A DNA stretch of 40,893 nt, taken from a virus. The notes below the pieces were generated by a model. It was not told the origin of the DNA. It made no database searches and was given only the letters and a program-made list of their open reading frames with translations. Positions 38,045-40,893 of the stretch are shown here, piece by piece. How positions within the stretch are numbered: the stretch's first letter is position 1; each line of letters begins with the position of its first letter. The translations under genes and the position numbers were made by a program. The stretch covers positions 1 through 40,893 of IMG/VR virus record IMGVR_UViG_3300042868_002708; one strand, written 5' to 3'.

Positions 38045-38258
38045 TGAACGATACTCCTTCTTGCTCCATAATTATCTTGAAAATGTCACCTTTAACATCA
38101 CAAGCAAAACATATAAATGCGTTGTCTTCGTTACTTACTGTCGCCGATGCGTTCCTATCAGAATGGAATGGGCATTTCATAGAACGCCACCCTCTACCTG
38201 ATGGTACACTACTTGCGCCGTAAGACACAAGTACCTTAGCAATCGGTGAATCAGACAT
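37917..38258 (-). CDS. DNA primase, CHC2 zinc-binding part
   Basis: The 113-residue protein has the primase zinc ribbon 'CPFHSDRNASATVS' followed by 'FICFACDVKGDIF' (Cys29, His32, Cys50, Cys53). 'GVSFSEAKSRAEEIAG' follows, as in DnaG. It then runs 128 bases past the start of the TOPRIM gene in a different frame, adding a basic tail ('TARKLGRRVPSKEGSLTSRR'). I use the ATG at 38258 with AAGGGA upstream. It recognises initiation sites on single-stranded DNA. Confidence 0.85.
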   Translation of the reverse strand: MSDSPIAKVLVSYGASSVPSGRGWRSMKCPFHSDRNASATVSNEDNAFICFACDVKGDIFKIIMEQEGVSFSEAKSRAEEIAGTLSIKVPTARKLGRRVPSKEGSLTSRRREI

Positions 38259-38586
38259 CAAGTTCCCTTATTAAAGATAAGAACATATAAAATGGCATAG
38301 TTGCATACCATTCGCCAACATCTGTTGTTCCTTTACGTTTATGAACTACAGCACCTGTTACAGCATTTGCGTTATCTACTTCAACTTCTAACTCTTTAAC
38401 CCAACCAGATAATTCCATCTTCTTATGGTCTTTAACTTCAAATACAACATCGTCAATACCTGAGATGTCACCTTTATCTAAACTTCCCTGTAAGGCACGG
38501 CGTTCTGCTTTAGGGAATCCATTGGCTTTAAGATATTTAACTACAGCAGTTTCTGCAGCAGTACCTTTCTGTTTAGATTTACTCAT
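38251..38586 (-). CDS. Holliday-junction-resolvase-like PD-(D/E)XK nuclease
   Basis: The 111-residue protein has 'KGTAAETAVVKYLKANGFP' (Glu at 12), 'LDKGDISGIDDVVFEVKDHK' (GD then ExK, about 36-55) and a C-terminal helical part. This is the small archaeal-type resolvase or RusA-analogue layout found in many actinophages. It should resolve branched DNA during recombination or before packaging. AAGGAA lies about 11 bases before the ATG. It overlaps the primase gene by eight bases. Confidence 0.75.
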   Translation of the reverse strand: MSKSKQKGTAAETAVVKYLKANGFPKAERRALQGSLDKGDISGIDDVVFEVKDHKKMELSGWVKELEVEVDNANAVTGAVVHKRKGTTDVGEWYATMPFYMFLSLIRELDV

Positions 38587-38918
38587 ATCTTAGCGTTCCT
38601 TTTTAAGGCAGAATACTTCTTTGCCTCCATAGTTTTTTGGGCTTTCTTTCTGCGTAACTTAAAATAAGTGGTGTAGACACCCATCCACTTTTTCATTGTT
38701 TCTTTACGCATATTCTCGTGAGCATCTGGATAACGAATACTTCTAAACTTTTTCTTAGTTGCTTCGTAACCATCTCTTGATTGCTTAATCCAGTTGTCAT
38801 CAGTTATGTCGTAAGGCTTAATTACTTTATAAACATAAGGACAATGAATACAAGCAACACAAGTGTAATCACCACGTTTAACCCAAAGAAATTCGTGATA
38901 GCATCTATAGTTTTTCAT
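38583..38918 (-). CDS. Hypothetical basic protein with Cys cluster (111 aa)
   Basis: The N-terminal half has 'CVACIHC' with another Cys before it ('YRCYHEF'), suggesting one zinc site. The C-terminal half is Lys/Arg-rich and helical ('YFKLRRKKAQKTMEAKKYSA'). The ribosome binding site is weak, and the start overlaps the upstream microprotein gene, so coupling is likely. Nucleic-acid binding in replication is plausible; no family recognised. Confidence 0.65.
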   Translation of the reverse strand: MKNYRCYHEFLWVKRGDYTCVACIHCPYVYKVIKPYDITDDNWIKQSRDGYEATKKKFRSIRYPDAHENMRKETMKKWMGVYTTYFKLRRKKAQKTMEAKKYSALKRNAKI

Positions 38919-38997
38919 TTACATTACACTCATTGTTACAGGTGCAATACCACGTCTTAAGACATATATAACATTTGCCATCATTATCCTTAGACAT
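38905..38997 (-). CDS. Cys-rich microprotein (30 aa)
   Basis: The ATG overlaps the end of the ATPase gene and the stop lies inside the next gene. The product has 'CYICLKTWYCTCNNEC', six Cys-spaced residues fit for a zinc knuckle. The perfect GTCTTAAGAC copy at 38954-38963 lies within it, reading Leu-Lys-Thr. Similar in style to the microproteins of the early block. Confidence 0.5.
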   Translation of the reverse strand: MSKDNDGKCYICLKTWYCTCNNECNVNEKL

Positions 38998-39784
38998 TAA
39001 TCTCTCGGTCAATATCATCTAAGTTCATATATTCAGGATTAAACTTTAAGTAGACAGCATCGGTACCACTAGCATTTGCAGCACCATATCTATTCTTTAC
39101 AGGTGATACAGCCATATCTCCTGCAGGTGTGATAGCCATTGTACAAATCAATGCTGGCATCTGTGAAACTTTACCTTGAATACTTGAACGTGGAGGACAA
39201 GGATTACCAGTAAATGCTTCGGATGTGTGATGTAGTAAAAGAATTGCAGCGTTAGTATCTCTTGCTAAGAATTTAATTTCTTTCATAGTAGAGCGCATTG
39301 CAGACCATTCTTCTCCACCACCATCTGATATATCTACTAAGTTATCTAAAATAATTAAATGTGGATTCTGTCCGTGCACTTCTTCAAATGCTAAAACTTC
39401 TTCATCTAAATCTGATAAAGAAGGTGCAGCCTCAAATGACCAAAAGATATGTTTAGCGTTCTTATTAATAATATCTTTAGCCCAAGGTTGTTCTTCTGAA
39501 AGTATTCTTTCGGCTTCATCTTGTGTCTTACTTGTAACCATAGAAAATAAACGCATACTCATAGTGTGTGCGCCTGTATCTGCTGAAATATAAAGCGTTG
39601 GAACATTAGAACGAAGAGCAATAGCGAGGGCAAGAGTTGACTTGCCCACGCCTGGTGCTCCAGCAAACATTGAAACTTCAGAACGTCTAAGAATTATTTT
39701 CTTCTTCTCAAACGCTCTAAAGACAGGACGAAGAGGTTCCCCTCCTGCTTCAGTCTTGCCAATTGTTCTGCTGAGAGTTCTCAT
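38990..39784 (-). CDS. DnaB/RecA-type replicative ATPase (helicase candidate)
   Basis: The 264-residue protein has Walker A 'GAPGVGKST' (42-50), 'PTLYISADTG' after it, Walker B 'PHLIILDNL' (about 140-148) and a later 'AAILLLHHTSEA' of the sensor type. This is the RecA-fold core of DnaB or RepA-like hexameric helicases, without an N-terminal primase-binding domain. In the operon it stands upstream of the two primase genes, so primer synthesis and unwinding are co-expressed. A RecA/Sak4-like recombinase is the alternative, since the protein is short for DnaB. Confidence 0.75.
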   Translation of the reverse strand: MRTLSRTIGKTEAGGEPLRPVFRAFEKKKIILRRSEVSMFAGAPGVGKSTLALAIALRSNVPTLYISADTGAHTMSMRLFSMVTSKTQDEAERILSEEQPWAKDIINKNAKHIFWSFEAAPSLSDLDEEVLAFEEVHGQNPHLIILDNLVDISDGGGEEWSAMRSTMKEIKFLARDTNAAILLLHHTSEAFTGNPCPPRSSIQGKVSQMPALICTMAITPAGDMAVSPVKNRYGAANASGTDAVYLKFNPEYMNLDDIDREINV

Positions 39785-39787
39785 TTA

Positions 39788-40174
39788 TTATACCCAACCT
39801 GGCTCTCCACGCTTAATCCAAATAGGTTCGCATTGGTCTGAAGTTCCTTTAGCAGATGGGCACATCCACGCTTGCCAAGGACCTTTACCACTTGAACCTG
39901 CTTTGTGTTTGCGTGTTCCGTGTTTGCAACTTGGTGATGGTGTACTTGGTGCAGCAACATTAACTGCTGTAACAGTTCCACCAACAGCACCTGCAATATC
40001 AGAAATAGACATTGGACTCATCGCATCTTCTAATGCGCCAATAACTACATCTATTTGACCAGCAACAACATCACTTATATTTTTACTAAATGATGTTATG
40101 TCATCCCCACGAACTGTAAGGATTGTTCCTTTAGGTGTCTTTACGTTTGCTACAAACGTTGACTCACTTGACAT
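39788..40174 (-). CDS. Zinc-ribbon replication-operon protein
   Basis: The 128-residue protein has an N-terminal half with 'TPKGTILTVRGDDITSF', and a C-terminal zinc-ribbon-like 'CKHGTRKHKAG' with later 'MCPSAKGTSDQCEPIW'. This C-terminal pattern is one I recall in small actinophage proteins encoded beside exonuclease and helicase genes; single-strand DNA binding has been suggested by position. AGGAGAAGTAATCA precedes the ATG. It overlaps the nuclease piece by eleven bases. Confidence 0.65.
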   Translation of the reverse strand: MSSESTFVANVKTPKGTILTVRGDDITSFSKNISDVVAGQIDVVIGALEDAMSPMSISDIAGAVGGTVTAVNVAAPSTPSPSCKHGTRKHKAGSSGKGPWQAWMCPSAKGTSDQCEPIWIKRGEPGWV

Positions 40175-40817
40175 TGATTACTTCTCCTAACGGAAGATGG
40201 TTCTTACCATCTACCCAATAGCAGTGCTCCTGATAGGAACACAGTTTACATCCCTCGAAGTTAGGCAGATATAAATTATTCTCTCTCGCTTTTTGAAAGA
40301 GACTAACCATTTCATCTAACTTTCTTAATGTAAATTTATCTAGGCTAGTAGGAATACTTGTGCTTCCTTGTCTAGCCATCCAGTATACGCCGTAAGACGG
40401 ACGTATTCCTAATGCACGTTCCATCATACAAGCGTAAACTTGTAATTGTAAATCTGATTGTGGTGTTCTTATTCCTGTCTTAAGGTCTAAGATTACTAAT
40501 TCACCTTCAGGTGTAACAAATACTCGGTCAATAGCGCCTTTCATTTGCACGCCACCAACTTCAATTTGAATCATTAATTCTATTGCAGGCAGTCCTTCAG
40601 GTGTTGTCCATAGTTTCCAACCTGAACCTTTACGCCACTCAATCCAGTTGTTTAGAAATGTTTTTCCATTAATAAACCACCAGTCGTAGTTCTCACCATT
40701 AGGGTTAGCCTTAGTTGTTCTTGTTGATTGTCTAAATGAATCTTTAGGTATTAAGTCATAACTTCTATCTTTAGATTCAAATGTCCAAGCGTCTGACCAA
40801 ATTTTATCTACGTCCAA
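40164..40817 (-). CDS. Cas4/RecB-like exonuclease, C-terminal piece
   Basis: This 217-residue protein carries the catalytic core of a Cas4-family PD-(D/E)XK exonuclease. It has 'GAIDRVFV' (first Asp), 'VILDLKTG' (D-x-K), 'QLQVYA' (QxxxY) and a C-terminal 'CKLCSYQEHC', which supplies three of the four cysteines of the usual 4Fe-4S cluster. The fourth cysteine and the conserved histidine are in the separate piece at 461-667. The TTG start at 40817 is preceded by GGAGAC about eight bases upstream, inside the 3' end of the intervening ORF, so it can be translated on its own. The actinophage relatives I recall are single proteins of roughly 300 residues. Likely role: DNA end resection in phage recombination and replication. 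Confidence 0.75.
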   Translation of the reverse strand: MDVDKIWSDAWTFESKDRSYDLIPKDSFRQSTRTTKANPNGENYDWWFINGKTFLNNWIEWRKGSGWKLWTTPEGLPAIELMIQIEVGGVQMKGAIDRVFVTPEGELVILDLKTGIRTPQSDLQLQVYACMMERALGIRPSYGVYWMARQGSTSIPTSLDKFTLRKLDEMVSLFQKARENNLYLPNFEGCKLCSYQEHCYWVDGKNHLPLGEVINVK

Positions 40818-40893
40818 AATAATCTGTCTCCATCTTCAATAGGTAAAAAGCCTACAGCCTTAGTTACTTTTTCTTTGTTATCAAACTCTGTTG
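40751..40893. repeat. Terminal direct repeat, copy 2 (circle junction)
   Basis: This is the second copy of the 143-base repeat at 1-143. It carries the 5' part of the nuclease C-terminal gene, whose TTG start is at 40817, and the last codons of the inserted endonuclease-like ORF, which is complete at 58-468. When the circle is closed here, the leftward replication operon runs without interruption from about 667 through 58 and on to 40817. Confidence 0.9.

Overview
The window looks like a complete genome of a tailed bacteriophage recovered as a circular contig. Its first 143 bases are repeated at its end (1-143 and 40751-40893) with a single difference, so the unique circle is about 40,750 bp. 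The DNA is AT-rich. It encodes a WhiB-type iron-sulfur regulator, a family confined to Actinobacteria and their phages, and several small proteins of types I know from actinophages. An AT-rich actinobacterial host, such as the freshwater Nanopelagicales (acI) group, is the best guess. No integrase, immunity repressor, tRNA or DNA polymerase was seen, so a lytic phage that borrows the host polymerase is likely.

Layout. (1) 1300-6600: a leftward block of about 20 small early genes. It runs from a SprT-like metalloprotease through zinc-ribbon and membrane microproteins to WhiB, mostly with overlapping stops and starts and near-identical GGAGAC ribosome binding sites. It is studded with a 10-bp palindrome, GTCTTAAGAC. 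A lone transglycosylase-type lysozyme (986-1330) points the other way. (2) 6587-7342: a gene-free control region with short direct repeats, inverted repeats and an intrinsic terminator. (3) 7343-33212: the rightward late operon. It holds terminase, portal, a 1608-residue virion protein, scaffold, major capsid protein, a row of lysine-rich miniproteins, a glycosyltransferase, adaptor, tail fibres and adhesins, a tail protein, and a holin plus M23 endolysin lysis cassette. (4) 33205-35683: a small accessory island with a proteasome/HslV-like Ntn hydrolase, a second glycosyltransferase, a secreted Ser/Pro-rich protein, a membrane protein and an HNH nuclease. (5) 40817 leftward to 35735, entered through 667-58 across the circle junction: the replication and recombination operon. 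It holds a Cas4/RecB-like nuclease in two pieces, a zinc-ribbon protein, a DnaB/RecA-type ATPase, a Holliday-junction-resolvase-like nuclease, a primase in two genes, a DUF1599 protein, a metallophosphatase and a sigma-like factor.

The most unusual feature straddles the circle junction. A Cas4-like exonuclease is broken into an N-terminal piece (461-667) and a C-terminal piece (40164-40817), and between them sits an intact ORF (58-468) that itself looks like a small PD-(D/E)XK endonuclease. This is the layout of a 'fractured gene' invaded by a free-standing homing endonuclease. Other points of interest are the dispersed GTCTTAAGAC sites and the hairpin modules built on them, the proteasome-like enzyme, the overlapping two-gene primase, and three related tail-adhesin domains.
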